DNA of 64,000 bases, taken from Actomonas aquatica. Its GTDB lineage: Bacteria > Verrucomicrobiota > Verrucomicrobiia > Opitutales > Opitutaceae. The notes below the pieces were generated by a model. It had not been told where the DNA came from and ran no database searches. It saw only the letters and a program-made list of their open reading frames with translations. Below are positions 26,714 to 35,526 of this stretch, in pieces (positions within the stretch are counted from its first letter, which is position 1; each line of letters begins with the position of its first letter). The position numbers were made by a program, and so were the translations under genes. The DNA is taken from the NCBI RefSeq assembly GCF_019679435.2, contig NZ_CP139781.1, positions 4,894,001 to 4,958,000 of the forward strand. The letters are read 5' to 3'.

Positions 26714-29128
26714 ATGCGCCGCGTTTTGAGCTGGGTTTGTTCCTTCGGAGTAGTGGTCAGTGTTGCCCTTGCGGCGGAGGTGCCACCGCAACCCAAACCG
26801 GATCGCGGTCGCGGGCTGATGCCGGTGGAGCGTGAAGCGCTGCAACAGGAGTTTTGGCAGGATCTGCAGGCATGGCGGGAGGCGTTGCCGCCGGAGCAGT
26901 TGGAGGCCTTGCGGCAGCGGCAGCGCACGTCGCCTGATAGTGGGACGGGGGCAGGAGAGTCGGATTACGATTGGAAGGAGCTGGCAGATCGAATCGGGCT
27001 CACGCCGGCCGACGTGGAGCGGCTGCAGCGGGATAAGCTCATGATCGAGGACGTGCAGCTGAAGCAGATCTTTGAGGCCTACACTGAGCCGCAGGGACCG
27101 GTCTTTGTGACGAGCGATGTGCTGCTGAATGCCTTCATGGTGCTTTTCGAGGATTCGATGCGGGAGGTTGAATTGCGCCGAGCCGGACAACTGCGCATCG
27201 CGCTGGAATCGTTGGTCGAGTCGGCGCGAAAGGAGATGGCGAGCGAGCGTAATGCCTACACGGCGGAAGCCTTACGCGGAGGATGGGAACGGGCTCAGCG
27301 GGTGGTGGGACCGGCGGCGTGTTTGCTGGGCACCGATCCGGAGTTTTTCGACGAGGCGGTGCGGGTCGATATCGCGCGGGAGGTGGCGAGGATCAGAGCC
27401 GCCGCAGTCGTTGCGTTGCCCGAGTGGGTGGGGCCGCCGCGGCCGTCGCTGCAGGCGATCGACTACCGGTCGATGCGCCCGGTCGGGCTCTATGCTGGAG
27501 GGGAGTTATTGCAGAATTACTTCCGCGCGGTGCGATGGCTGCAGACGGTGCCGTTGCGGGCGGAGGTGGATGAGGAGCTTACGGCGATCGCGCTGCTGGG
27601 TTACGCGCATGGTCGGCGGGGGCAAGCGGTGTTCGACGACTTTACGGTGTGGTGGGGACGGCAGGATGATCGTGGGTTGGAGGAGGCTAGCCACGAGTTT
27701 CAGAATCTGTTGGATGGGCGTGGACCGTCCGGGGCAGAAGCAGATTGGGACCTGAAGCTGGCGGACCGGCGCCGTTGGCTGTTACGGGAGAGGATGGACA
27801 CCGAGGCGTGGGGGCGGCTGCGCAATACCCTGCAGTTGCCGGATGGCGGAGAAGAGGAACTGGCGGAGTGGGAGTTTCGCGTGCTCTCCGGGTTTCGGCT
27901 GCCGGATGCCTTAGCTTTGCAGGGGGATGGCAAGCCGGGGGCATTCCGGCCGGGTCTGGTGGTGGCTGCGATGTTGGGCTCGGAACTGGCGTGGCGTGAG
28001 TTGGATCGACGTGGTGATGTTGGGCGGGACGATGAGTTTGTCGCCGCGGGCCGGGCCGAGTGGCGACCGGAGGATTTGCGGAAGGCGTATCCGCCGAGCT
28101 TATACGACGATTACCTGGAGGTTTTGGCCGCCTTGGTGGAGCTGGCGGAACCGGACGCCCCGGAGTTCATGCGTGGGGAAGCCTGGGCGGCGAAGTCCAA
28201 CCAGACATTGCTGGCGGGATGGGCGCAGATGCGGCATGCGGCGACGCTGCAGGCCAAGGAGAGCGCGTTGTATTTTGGAATGGTGATGGTGCCGCCCGGG
28301 TTTGTGGAGCCGAACCCGACTTTTCATCATCGCTTCGCCAATCTGGTGGCGCGGGTGTTGAGCGAGTTGGAGAAAGAGAAGGTTTTTGAGCCGTCGGTGG
28401 CGGTGGAGGTGGATCGGCTGCGACAAGCCGCGGATGCGTTCGAAGCGTTGGGACTGCACCGGGAGGGGGCGACGGCGGCGGACTTTGAGGCGTTGTCGGA
28501 GGAGCAACAGCGCGACTATCAGGCCGCTATGCACGCCGGTTCGGAAGAGGTGTTTTTTGGAGTGATGGTGCTGGGGACAGAGGACGATTCACCGGTGGGT
28601 TTTGCCAAAGCGCATGCGGATTATCTGCAGCTCCTGCGGCAAAAGGCCGACGATCTGGAAGCGGGGCGAGTGGCGCCACCCGAGGGCGATGGGGCGTTGG
28701 AGGGCCGCTGGCGGAGCTTGGAGCGTTTGACCCGGCAGCTTGAGGCGATGGTGCACAAACAACTGCGCGGGCAGGCTTGGACACCGGAGGAGGAGCGTCT
28801 GCTCCGCGGCTTTGGCGAAGCGATGGGCGGGGTGATGGGTTACGATGGTAACTCCTGGCTCACGCCGCGTGATGATGCGCCGCGTTGGACGGCGGTGTTG
28901 AATGATCCGGCGTTTGATCGGGTGCTGGCGGTGGGCACCGGCCGACCGCGGCTGATTCATGTGCTGTATCCATGGAATGGGCACGAAGTCCTGTGCCAAG
29001 GCGCGGTGATGTCCTACTACGAATACGCCGCCCGCGAACGCCTCACGGACGGCGAATGGTTGGAGTTGTTGGACTCGAAGTATGCCCCGGCCCTGCCGGA
29101 ATGGGTCGAGCCGATTTTGGTCCGGTAG
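26714..29128 (+). CDS. DUF3160 family secreted protein
   Basis: 804 residues from the ATG at 26714; a GTG at 26705 is an alternative. The signal peptide (VLSWVCSFGVVVSVALAAE) is followed by a long mostly helical protein with the DUF3160 signatures: QIFEAYTEPQGPVFVTSDVLLNAF is seen in shorter pieces near residue 130, and a late segment near residue 730 reads GGVMGYDGNSWLTP. No catalytic motif is known for this family. It is divergent from the BNR-CusF gene and convergent with CusF, with hairpin array 3 downstream. Confidence 0.78.
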   Translation: MRRVLSWVCSFGVVVSVALAAEVPPQPKPDRGRGLMPVEREALQQEFWQDLQAWREALPPEQLEALRQRQRTSPDSGTGAGESDYDWKELADRIGLTPADVERLQRDKLMIEDVQLKQIFEAYTEPQGPVFVTSDVLLNAFMVLFEDSMREVELRRAGQLRIALESLVESARKEMASERNAYTAEALRGGWERAQRVVGPAACLLGTDPEFFDEAVRVDIAREVARIRAAAVVALPEWVGPPRPSLQAIDYRSMRPVGLYAGGELLQNYFRAVRWLQTVPLRAEVDEELTAIALLGYAHGRRGQAVFDDFTVWWGRQDDRGLEEASHEFQNLLDGRGPSGAEADWDLKLADRRRWLLRERMDTEAWGRLRNTLQLPDGGEEELAEWEFRVLSGFRLPDALALQGDGKPGAFRPGLVVAAMLGSELAWRELDRRGDVGRDDEFVAAGRAEWRPEDLRKAYPPSLYDDYLEVLAALVELAEPDAPEFMRGEAWAAKSNQTLLAGWAQMRHAATLQAKESALYFGMVMVPPGFVEPNPTFHHRFANLVARVLSELEKEKVFEPSVAVEVDRLRQAADAFEALGLHREGATAADFEALSEEQQRDYQAAMHAGSEEVFFGVMVLGTEDDSPVGFAKAHADYLQLLRQKADDLEAGRVAPPEGDGALEGRWRSLERLTRQLEAMVHKQLRGQAWTPEEERLLRGFGEAMGGVMGYDGNSWLTPRDDAPRWTAVLNDPAFDRVLAVGTGRPRLIHVLYPWNGHEVLCQGAVMSYYEYAARERLTDGEWLELLDSKYAPALPEWVEPILVR

Positions 29129-29134
29129 GGCGGT

Positions 29135-29510
29135 GCCGACGGGGACGTCGGCGGTGGCGGGCGGGCGGCGGAGAGTCACGGGGAGCGGCCGAGACGGCCG
29201 CTGCTACATTCGGAATTGTAGCCGCGGGCGTGTCGCCTGCGTTTCGTTGGCCCGGTAGAGCGGTGCCGAGGCTGGAAGCCTCGGCCACGGTATCAGGCGT
29301 GGGCGCGGCATCTTGCCGCGGTCGGGGGAGTGCTGGGGCCGACGGGGGCGTCGGCGGAGAGGCACGGGGAGCGGCCGAGACGGCCGCTGCTACATTCGGG
29401 GTTGTAGCCGCGGGCGTGTCGCCCGCGTGTCGTTGGTCCGGTAGGGCGGTGCCGAGGCTGGAAGCCTCGGCCACGGTATCGGGGGTGGGCGCGGCATCTT
29501 GCCGCGGCGT
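29135..29510. repeat. Hairpin-module array 3 (order H-C-D-E-F repeated twice)
   Basis: Two successive composite units, period 203 bases. Module H is GCCGACG-GGGA-CGTCGGC (29135-29152) and GCCGACG-GGGG-CGTCGGC (29338-29355). Modules C (29181, 29368), D (29217, 29401), E (29260, 29448) and F (29299, 29486) match the families in arrays 1 and 2. One D copy has a stem mismatch (CGCCTGC). The array occupies the whole gap between the convergent DUF3160 and CusF-type genes. Confidence 0.9.
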
Positions 29511-29526
29511 CGGCGGTCCCGGCGGT

Positions 29527-29907
29527 CTATTGTTTCGCAACGACGGTGACGTCGTCGAGATACCAAGTGTTGTCTTCGGCGCGGTGCAGGGTGGCGGTGA
29601 TGGTGTCGCCGATCTTTACTTCGTTGAGGACCTTGGGGGCGACGCGCAGGAGCATGGTCATGGCGCCCATCACACCGTGGATTTCTTCGTGCTTCACCAG
29701 CAGGGCCTGGCGATCGGGGACGACGGACTCCACCAAGCCGCGGAGCGGGTGTCCGGCGTCGGCGGGTTTGGTGGCTTCGGTCGGTTCCTCGCAGGTGCAG
29801 GCCATGGTGCATTGGTCGGCACCACAAGCGCAGGCGGCGGTGCTGGTCGCGGGCGCGAGCAGCAGGCCGGTGAGGAGGAACAGGAGGGAGGAGAGGGAGC
29901 GTTTCAT
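29527..29907 (-). CDS. CusF-type copper-binding periplasmic protein
   Basis: 126 residues. The signal peptide (LLFLLTGLLLAPATSTAA) is followed by a Cys-rich stretch (ACACGADQCTMACTCEE) and a CusF-type domain: LRGLVESVV, HEEIHGVMGAMTMLLRV, and TWYLDDVTVV at the end. The His-x(10)-Met-x-Met pattern is the copper-ligand region of the family. It lies 24 bases downstream of the copper-type TonB receptor on the same strand, so they are likely co-transcribed. A periplasmic copper chaperone or buffer role is inferred. Confidence 0.82.
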   Translation of the reverse strand: MKRSLSSLLFLLTGLLLAPATSTAACACGADQCTMACTCEEPTEATKPADAGHPLRGLVESVVPDRQALLVKHEEIHGVMGAMTMLLRVAPKVLNEVKIGDTITATLHRAEDNTWYLDDVTVVAKQ

Positions 29908-29931
29908 GGTTGGGAGAGAAAGCAGGGGGAA

Positions 29932-31998
29932 TTAATAACGGTAGTCGCACTTAAGCCAAGCGAAGCGACCGGGTTCGTTGACGCGGGTGGTTTGGATAAA
30001 TCCGGCCACGGCGGCGCCGGCCCGACTGATGTGTTCGGCGTAGGTGGTGTCGAAGAGGTTGTCGATGCCAGCGGAGAGGCGCAGGGCGGCGGTGGGCGTC
30101 CAAGAGGCGTTGATCGACACGACGTCGAAGGCCGGCGAGCGACCGATGTCCTGGCCGACGATGTTGCCTTGATCGATGGCGACGCGGTTCTGGCGGGCGA
30201 CGCCGCGCCAGAGCAGACCGGTGGACCAGGTGTCACGCTGGTAGGTGAAACCGAGGCGGGCTTCGAGCGGCGGCAGTTGGGCGAGAGGGAGCGCGTCGGT
30301 GTCGTTCTCCCCGCGCACGTAGGCCAGGCTGGTGTCGAGGTGGAGGTTTTCGCCGAAGCGGTAGCCGAGGCCGAGTTCGCCGCCGAAAGTGGTGGCGTCG
30401 ATGTTGCGCGTGATGGTGGCGAGCCGCGTCATGCCCATCATGGCGGTGGGTTTGGCGACGTTGCGCTGGATGAGGATGAAGTCGTCGATGCGCGAGGCGA
30501 AGGTGGAGAGCGATAGGTCGAGGTTGCCGCGACGGTAGAGCCAACCGGCGTCGACTTGGGTGGTCTTCTCGACGGAGGTATTGAAGGCGCTGGTGCTGGT
30601 GGCGCTTTCCGGTGTGACGAGCTCCCAGTAGTCGGGGAAGCGCTGGGTGTGGCCGAGACCGAGGTAAACGGTGGAGCCGGGCGCGAAGTCGTGTTCCAGG
30701 CGGGCGAAGGCGCCAGGCAGGGTGCTTTCGCGCTGGAGGTCGGCGGTGGGATTGGGGGCGGTGCCCATCATGCCAAGACGCACATTGGTGCGCTCGTCGC
30801 GGGCGGTCCAGCGGTCGGCGCGCAGACCGGCGTAGGTCCGGGTGTCACGAGAGAGTGAATACGCACCCTCGGCGAAGACGCCGGTCTGGTGGAAGGTGGC
30901 GTTGGTGGAACGCGGCATGGCCTCGTAGGGCATCATGTCCTGATTCATGGAGTTGCGCACGCGGTGGCGGTTGCTCTGGTGATCGAGGCCCACGTCGAGA
31001 CGCAGCGCCTCTGATGGCGTGAGGGCGACGGCGAGGCGGCCGCCGTAGGTGAGGCGGTCTGGATTGGAGACAGCCTTGCCCGGCATCATCATGGTGGGGG
31101 CGAAGTCGCGCAGGCTGTAGTTGTCCATGACGTGGTCGACGGCGTTGACGTAGGCCTGGGCTTCGACCTCGGCGATGAGGTCGGAGAGGCCGGTGCGGCG
31201 CAGGCGGAGGCCGAGGTTTTCGCGGTCGAACAATACGCCATCCATCATGCGATCGGCGTAGCTGGCTTCGCCGTCGGAGCGGGCGCCGGTGAGCTCCACA
31301 AAGGTTTGGGCATCGGGCGTCCAGGCGAGGGACGCGTGAGTCGACCACCGTTCGTAGGCGGAGTGCACGGTCTGGCCGGAGCCGTCTTCGTAGTCGTCCA
31401 TGGACGACCAGGTGGCGGCGAGGCGACCTTGGAGCGCGGTATTGCCGCCGCGCAGATCGAGGGCGGCATCGGTGCGACCGAAGTCGCCGAGGGTGGCGGT
31501 GGCAAAGGCCGTGGCGCCAGTCTCGTCGCGGCGACCGGAGTCGCGTTCGAAACGCACGGCGCCGGCGGGGCTGACCGGACCGTAGCGGACGGACTGCGGA
31601 CCTTTCACGACGGTGATGCGGTCGAAGGCGGCGGGGAAGATGTAGGCGGTGGGAGGATCCATGCGTTGGCCGCAACCGCCGAGTAGGCCCTCGCCCTCGA
31701 CGAGGATGCCGAGGCGGGAGCCGGCCATGCCGCGGAAGGTGGGATCGCCGTCGGCGCCGCCTTTGCGGATGACGGCGAAACCGGGGATGTTTTTGAGCAC
31801 ATCGGCGCCGTCGTGGGCTGGCACGGGCTGGGCGGGGGCTTTGGGGTCGGTGACGACGGTGAGCGGATCGACGGAGCGGACGGTGGTGACGACGACCGGG
31901 TCGAGTTTGGTGGGCTCGCGGGTGGTGGATTGAGCGGCGAGGATGGAGGAGGAGAGTGCGACGATGGTGGTCGCGAGCAGGGAAAGGGAACGGGACAT
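29932..31998 (-). CDS. TonB-dependent copper receptor (OprC/NosA-like)
   Basis: 688 residues. A signal peptide (MSRSLSLLATTIVALSSSILAAQ, given here in pieces: LLATTIVALSSSILAA) precedes a plug domain with GADVLKNIPGFAVIRKGGAD. The segment GCGQRMDPPTAY holds Cys109 and Met113, a CxxxM pattern like the Cu(I) site of OprC. Met-rich loops (PTMMMPG, QDMMPYEAM, TAMMGM, GMMG) fit copper. The barrel ends in WLKCDYRY with terminal aromatic. It is followed by the CusF-type gene and preceded by a small protein gene typical of such loci. Copper as substrate is a family-based inference supported by these residues. Confidence 0.88.
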   Translation of the reverse strand: MSRSLSLLATTIVALSSSILAAQSTTREPTKLDPVVVTTVRSVDPLTVVTDPKAPAQPVPAHDGADVLKNIPGFAVIRKGGADGDPTFRGMAGSRLGILVEGEGLLGGCGQRMDPPTAYIFPAAFDRITVVKGPQSVRYGPVSPAGAVRFERDSGRRDETGATAFATATLGDFGRTDAALDLRGGNTALQGRLAATWSSMDDYEDGSGQTVHSAYERWSTHASLAWTPDAQTFVELTGARSDGEASYADRMMDGVLFDRENLGLRLRRTGLSDLIAEVEAQAYVNAVDHVMDNYSLRDFAPTMMMPGKAVSNPDRLTYGGRLAVALTPSEALRLDVGLDHQSNRHRVRNSMNQDMMPYEAMPRSTNATFHQTGVFAEGAYSLSRDTRTYAGLRADRWTARDERTNVRLGMMGTAPNPTADLQRESTLPGAFARLEHDFAPGSTVYLGLGHTQRFPDYWELVTPESATSTSAFNTSVEKTTQVDAGWLYRRGNLDLSLSTFASRIDDFILIQRNVAKPTAMMGMTRLATITRNIDATTFGGELGLGYRFGENLHLDTSLAYVRGENDTDALPLAQLPPLEARLGFTYQRDTWSTGLLWRGVARQNRVAIDQGNIVGQDIGRSPAFDVVSINASWTPTAALRLSAGIDNLFDTTYAEHISRAGAAVAGFIQTTRVNEPGRFAWLKCDYRY

Positions 31999-32140
31999 AG
32001 GGAGAGTGGGTTGGAGAAGGTTGCTTCAAGGCGGGCCGACGCGTCCGCGCAGGGAGGCGTGTCGGCAAACTCCGATGGCGCAGCTCGCGGGTGAGCATGC
32101 GCGTGGGAGGTGATAAAAGGTGAGCGGGCGGCGCGGGGCC

Positions 32141-32530
32141 TCAGGCGAGGCGCGGCGGCGGGACCGGTGGCGCGAGCGGACGCGCGGCGGGCAGGGCACA
32201 GTCGCTAAGCGACCACGGTTCGGCGACAGGGGCGGTGATCACCACGGGGGCGGAGCACGCGAGGCCGAGTTGGATTTTTTGGGTGCCGGATTCGGCAGGG
32301 GCCGGTGAGCCGTCGGTGTCGGCGGTTTGTTTGGCGTCCTGCACAAACTCACACACCCCGCACATGCCATCGACGCTGAAGGTCAGGCGGGCGGCGTCGA
32401 CGTAGGACATGGTTTGCGAGTAGCTCGCGAACATTTTGCCCCAGGCGAAGGTTTGCACCAAGTCCCAGTGGCTGCCGGTGGCGAAGAGCCAGGCAACGAG
32501 GGTGAAGGCGAGGGACAAACGGCGGGGCAT
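32141..32530 (-). CDS. Small secreted or membrane protein beside copper receptor
   Basis: 129 residues from the ATG at 32530. The N-terminus has a hydrophobic segment (LAFTLVAWLFATGSHW), then AWGKMFASYSQTMSY, then MCGVCEFVQ with a CxxC. The pattern (hydrophobic start, HWDLVQ-type segment, AWG-M, C-x-x-C) is seen in small proteins that precede copper-type TonB receptors in other Gram-negatives. The C-terminal 50 residues are Pro- and Ala-rich. It lies 142 bases upstream of the receptor. Function is unknown; a copper-related role is inferred from position and Met/Cys content. Confidence 0.65.
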   Translation of the reverse strand: MPRRLSLAFTLVAWLFATGSHWDLVQTFAWGKMFASYSQTMSYVDAARLTFSVDGMCGVCEFVQDAKQTADTDGSPAPAESGTQKIQLGLACSAPVVITAPVAEPWSLSDCALPAARPLAPPVPPPRLA

Positions 32531-32622
32531 GGCGAGGAGAGCAAGACATGCGGGGCGGCTGAGGTGCCGCAAGGCGAAACCGAGACTTGCTTGATCTGGG
32601 TCAAGTGTCCCGGATTTTGGCA

Positions 32623-32862
32623 ATGTCGCACGAATTGCCGCCCCTACCTGCCGAACCTCAACCCGGTCGTTACCGTCATTACAAAGGGGGCGAGTATGAA
32701 GTGGTGGGGCTGGCGCGCCACTCTGAGACGCTGGAGCCGCTGGTGGTGTATCGCGCGCTCTACGGTGAGGGCGGGCTGTGGGTGCGCCCGGCGGGGATGT
32801 GGAACGAAACCGTCACGCTGGCCGACGGGCGCAGCGTGGTGCGGTTTGCGCGGGAGGGTTGA
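32623..32862 (+). CDS. DUF1653 family protein
   Basis: 79 residues from the ATG at 32623. The core GRYRHYKGGEYEVVGLARHS and VVYRALYGEGGLWVRP matches the small DUF1653 family of beta-rich cytoplasmic proteins of unknown function. Length is normal for the family. It is divergent from the copper-locus small protein and convergent with the PIN-domain toxin gene. Confidence 0.85.
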   Translation: MSHELPPLPAEPQPGRYRHYKGGEYEVVGLARHSETLEPLVVYRALYGEGGLWVRPAGMWNETVTLADGRSVVRFAREG

Positions 32863-32911
32863 GGGAGGCCGAGCTGGGTGGGAGCCGGCGGGGAGGCCGC
32901 ACCTTGAAGGG

Positions 32912-33289
32912 TCAGGCTTGGATCGTGGGCACGTCGTAGCGCGGGATCCAGGCGTCGCGCGTTGCCAGGACCAGCCCTTCGCACAGCGCTTGGGCGATGA
33001 GCAGGCGGTCAAACGGGTCGGAATGGAGGGGCGGCAACGAGAGCGTGTGCGTGGCGTGGGCCGCGGTGACGGGGAGTTCATCGAAACCGTCGTCAACCAA
33101 GATGGCCGTGAAATCGGACGGGATCCGCAGTTTGCCTTTGGCGACCTTCAACCCGAGTTCCCAAATTGAAGCCGGGCTGAAATAGGCGGTGTTGCCGGGG
33201 TCCTGCAGCAATGGACGCAGCTCCGGGCTCAGTTGCCGGGGATCTTCCAGCCACCAGATCAGGACATGCGAATCGAGCAGCAGTCTCAC
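32912..33289 (-). CDS. PIN-domain toxin of a VapC type
   Basis: 125 residues from a GTG at 33289 that overlaps the antitoxin stop (GTGA). The PIN-fold acidic residues are present: Asp6 in LLLDSHVLIWW, Glu in SIWELGLKVAKGKL, Asp in HSDPFDRLLIAQA and a late Asp in LATRDAWIPRYDV. The DPFDRLLIAQA motif is typical for this subgroup, which cleaves RNA. It is paired with a Phd-type antitoxin rather than a VapB. The length matches complete family members. Confidence 0.9.
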   Translation of the reverse strand: MRLLLDSHVLIWWLEDPRQLSPELRPLLQDPGNTAYFSPASIWELGLKVAKGKLRIPSDFTAILVDDGFDELPVTAAHATHTLSLPPLHSDPFDRLLIAQALCEGLVLATRDAWIPRYDVPTIQA

Positions 33290-33576
33290 GGACGGTCCTC
33301 GGCGGCGTGAGGGGGGAGGCTGGGCTCTACTTGATGGTAGAGGGGAGCGTCAGACATCTGTGCGATGAGATCCTCGTCGGTCTCCCAGCAATCGGGTGAT
33401 GCCCAAATCTGCCCCTTGAGCTGGCCACCTACCCGTGGCTTCCTGGCGACCTGAAAAGGCACGAGTTTGGCCAGCGGTTTTCCGGCCTTGGCCAGAATGA
33501 TCTCCTCTCCGGCGGCGGCTTGATCCACCAAACGCGACAGGTGGGTCTTGGCCGCCTGAATGTTGATGGTTTTCAT
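33286..33576 (-). CDS. Phd/YefM-type antitoxin
   Basis: 96 residues. The N-terminal part INIQAAKTHLSRLVDQAAAG and EEIILAKAGKPLAKLVP is the canonical Phd/YefM DNA-binding fold. The C-terminal part, rich in Asp, Glu and Trp, would wrap the toxin. It overlaps the PIN gene by four bases. A perfect inverted repeat directly upstream is a likely autoregulatory operator. Confidence 0.9.
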   Translation of the reverse strand: MKTINIQAAKTHLSRLVDQAAAGEEIILAKAGKPLAKLVPFQVARKPRVGGQLKGQIWASPDCWETDEDLIAQMSDAPLYHQVEPSLPPHAAEDRP

Positions 33577-33580
33577 ATCA

Positions 33581-33597
33581 ACCAGACCAAGTCTGGT
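33581..33597. promoter_or_regulatory. Probable operator of the toxin-antitoxin pair
   Basis: ACCAGAC-CAA-GTCTGGT is a perfect 7-base inverted repeat with a 3-base spacer, located 5 bases before the antitoxin ATG. Partial repetition of GTCTGGT continues to 33602. Phd/YefM antitoxins repress their own operon by binding such palindromes. Confidence 0.65.
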
Positions 33598-33639
33598 CTG
33601 GTCGGGTTGTCAACGGCGTTGCCGCGGGCTGGGGCCGAT

Positions 33640-35334
33640 CTACGGTTGGTAGAACATGGCCAGGGCGTAGACCATGGAGGCATCCCAGTTGATGGCGTTT
33701 TCGTTGGTGCGGTAGCTGGGCATCTCGTCGAACCAGTCGGTTTCCTTCGGGTTCGGTCCACCCACGAGGTGACCCGGCCAGGGGGCGTCGATGTCGTCGC
33801 CGGCGCTGGGGCGATGATGCGGGTGGAGCGGCGGCTCGTGGCCGTCGCCGGTCACGAAGGAGCGGGCGAAGGGATTGCGACCGTAGAGGTAGGCGACCTG
33901 ATTGAAGGCGGTGTCGCGGTAGATCGCGGCGTCGGTTTCGCGGTGGGCGGCGTCGAGCAGGACGGCGAAGTTGGCGATGGCGCCGTTGACGCCCCAGAAG
34001 TTGTGCGGCGTGGCGCGGCCGTAGGCGTGCTGTTGGCTGCGAACCACGATGGCGTCGGCGGCACGTTGGAGGTCGGCGACGAGGTGGGCGCGGGTGGTGG
34101 GATCGGCGGCGGCGGTGTCGCTGGCGAGCCAGGAAAGCAGACCGAGGTTGCCGGCGTTGCCCCAACCCCAATCGACTTCAAAGATCGGTTCGGCGGAGCT
34201 GAGGATGGCGGCGAGTTCGGCCTGTTCGTCGGCGGTGAGGAAGTCGGTGCCGAAGGCGAGGCTCAGCTCGAGGAGGCCCCATTGGTGATTGCTGGCAGGG
34301 TCGGCGAAATAACCGCCGGTGGAGAACATGGAGGTATCGGGATGTTCAACCGGCATGGCACGGGCGGCGACCCAGGCACGTTGCGCGGCGTCGAGCCAAG
34401 TCTGCGCGTAGGCGGCGTCGAAGGGCGCGTAAACGCGGGCGATCATGCAGCCGAGCGCGGCGAAGGATTCGGTGGCGTAGCGGCTGTTGGGGCTGAAGTA
34501 GCGGGGGGCCGGGTTCTGGTGGGGCAGGACCATGCCGCCGAAGTGCAGGGTGGTGAGCTTGTGGGCGACCTCGCCGTTGGGCATCTGCATTTTGAGCTGC
34601 CAATCGAGGTTGTATTTCAGCTCGGCGAGGTAGTCGGGCAGGGCGCCACCGTGCTCGGGAATCATGGGCAGCTCGAGTTGGCCGAGAGCTGCGGCGTGTT
34701 TTTCCCAGGCGGCGAGCATGACGCCGGAGGTGAAGGCGGAGTTGACGGTGTATTTGCCGTAATCGCCGGCATCGTGCCAACCACCGGTGCCGTCCTGACG
34801 TTCGCCGGCGCGGGCCGGGTCGTTGTAGTCGAGGTAACCGTCTTCGAGGTGGCAGGCCGGGTAGCTGTAGGTGTTGCCGTTCCAGGTGAGCTTCACGGCT
34901 TGGCCGCAGCGTTGGCCATAGAAGCCGGCCATGAGGCATTCGAGGGAATGGTTGAGGCTCTGGTCGCCGATGGTGAAGGCGGGGGAGTCGGGCAGACCCG
35001 GCACGCGCAGGATGTAAGAGCCGGATTGGCGGAAGCCGCTGAAATCGGCGGTGCGGGCCTGCTCGTCGGTCTCGGGGCTGGCGGTGACGGGGCCGAGCGA
35101 ACCGGAGAGGGCGGTCTCCTGAGAGGAGGCATCGATGAGGGCGAAGGATTCGGCGTCGTCGGCGCCGACCACGGTGGCCTGCTTTGGGGAGTCGGGCAGA
35201 TAACCGACGGTGGACAGTCGCACGCCGGGACCGGCGGGGTCGGTGGCCGGCAGAGAACCGGCGGTGGCGGCGGCCGTGGCAGAGGCCAGGAGACGGAGAG
35301 TCCAGCGATGGCGGAGGCGGCGGATTTGGAGCAT
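33640..35334 (-). CDS. Glycoside hydrolase family 9 (endoglucanase-type)
   Basis: 564 residues. A signal peptide is followed by an Ig-like CelD N-terminal domain (VRLSTVGYLPDSPKQATV to DSPAFTIGDQS) and a GH9 catalytic domain. The catalytic base region is GGWHDAGDYGKYTVN, the proton donor lies in RTNENAINWDASMVYALA near the C-terminus, and YGRNPFARSFVTGDG is the usual third block. Such enzymes cut beta-1,4-glucans, in the periplasm or outside. It stands alone between the toxin-antitoxin pair and ppc. Confidence 0.92.
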   Translation of the reverse strand: MLQIRRLRHRWTLRLLASATAAATAGSLPATDPAGPGVRLSTVGYLPDSPKQATVVGADDAESFALIDASSQETALSGSLGPVTASPETDEQARTADFSGFRQSGSYILRVPGLPDSPAFTIGDQSLNHSLECLMAGFYGQRCGQAVKLTWNGNTYSYPACHLEDGYLDYNDPARAGERQDGTGGWHDAGDYGKYTVNSAFTSGVMLAAWEKHAAALGQLELPMIPEHGGALPDYLAELKYNLDWQLKMQMPNGEVAHKLTTLHFGGMVLPHQNPAPRYFSPNSRYATESFAALGCMIARVYAPFDAAYAQTWLDAAQRAWVAARAMPVEHPDTSMFSTGGYFADPASNHQWGLLELSLAFGTDFLTADEQAELAAILSSAEPIFEVDWGWGNAGNLGLLSWLASDTAAADPTTRAHLVADLQRAADAIVVRSQQHAYGRATPHNFWGVNGAIANFAVLLDAAHRETDAAIYRDTAFNQVAYLYGRNPFARSFVTGDGHEPPLHPHHRPSAGDDIDAPWPGHLVGGPNPKETDWFDEMPSYRTNENAINWDASMVYALAMFYQP

Positions 35335-35526
35335 GGCGGAGTCGAGGTTACGGGGAAAAGGGGGAGGGGAAGTGACGATTTATCGATAAACCAGGATAAG
35401 AGGTCAACCTCCACCGCGTGCTGACAATTGATTGCGGTTGAGGTTGCATCGCGGGTTGTGGGGATCACCGGGCAGAATCGGCCGTTCCGGCTGGCATGGG
35501 CGTGTGTCTTGCTCATGGTGCGCGCC

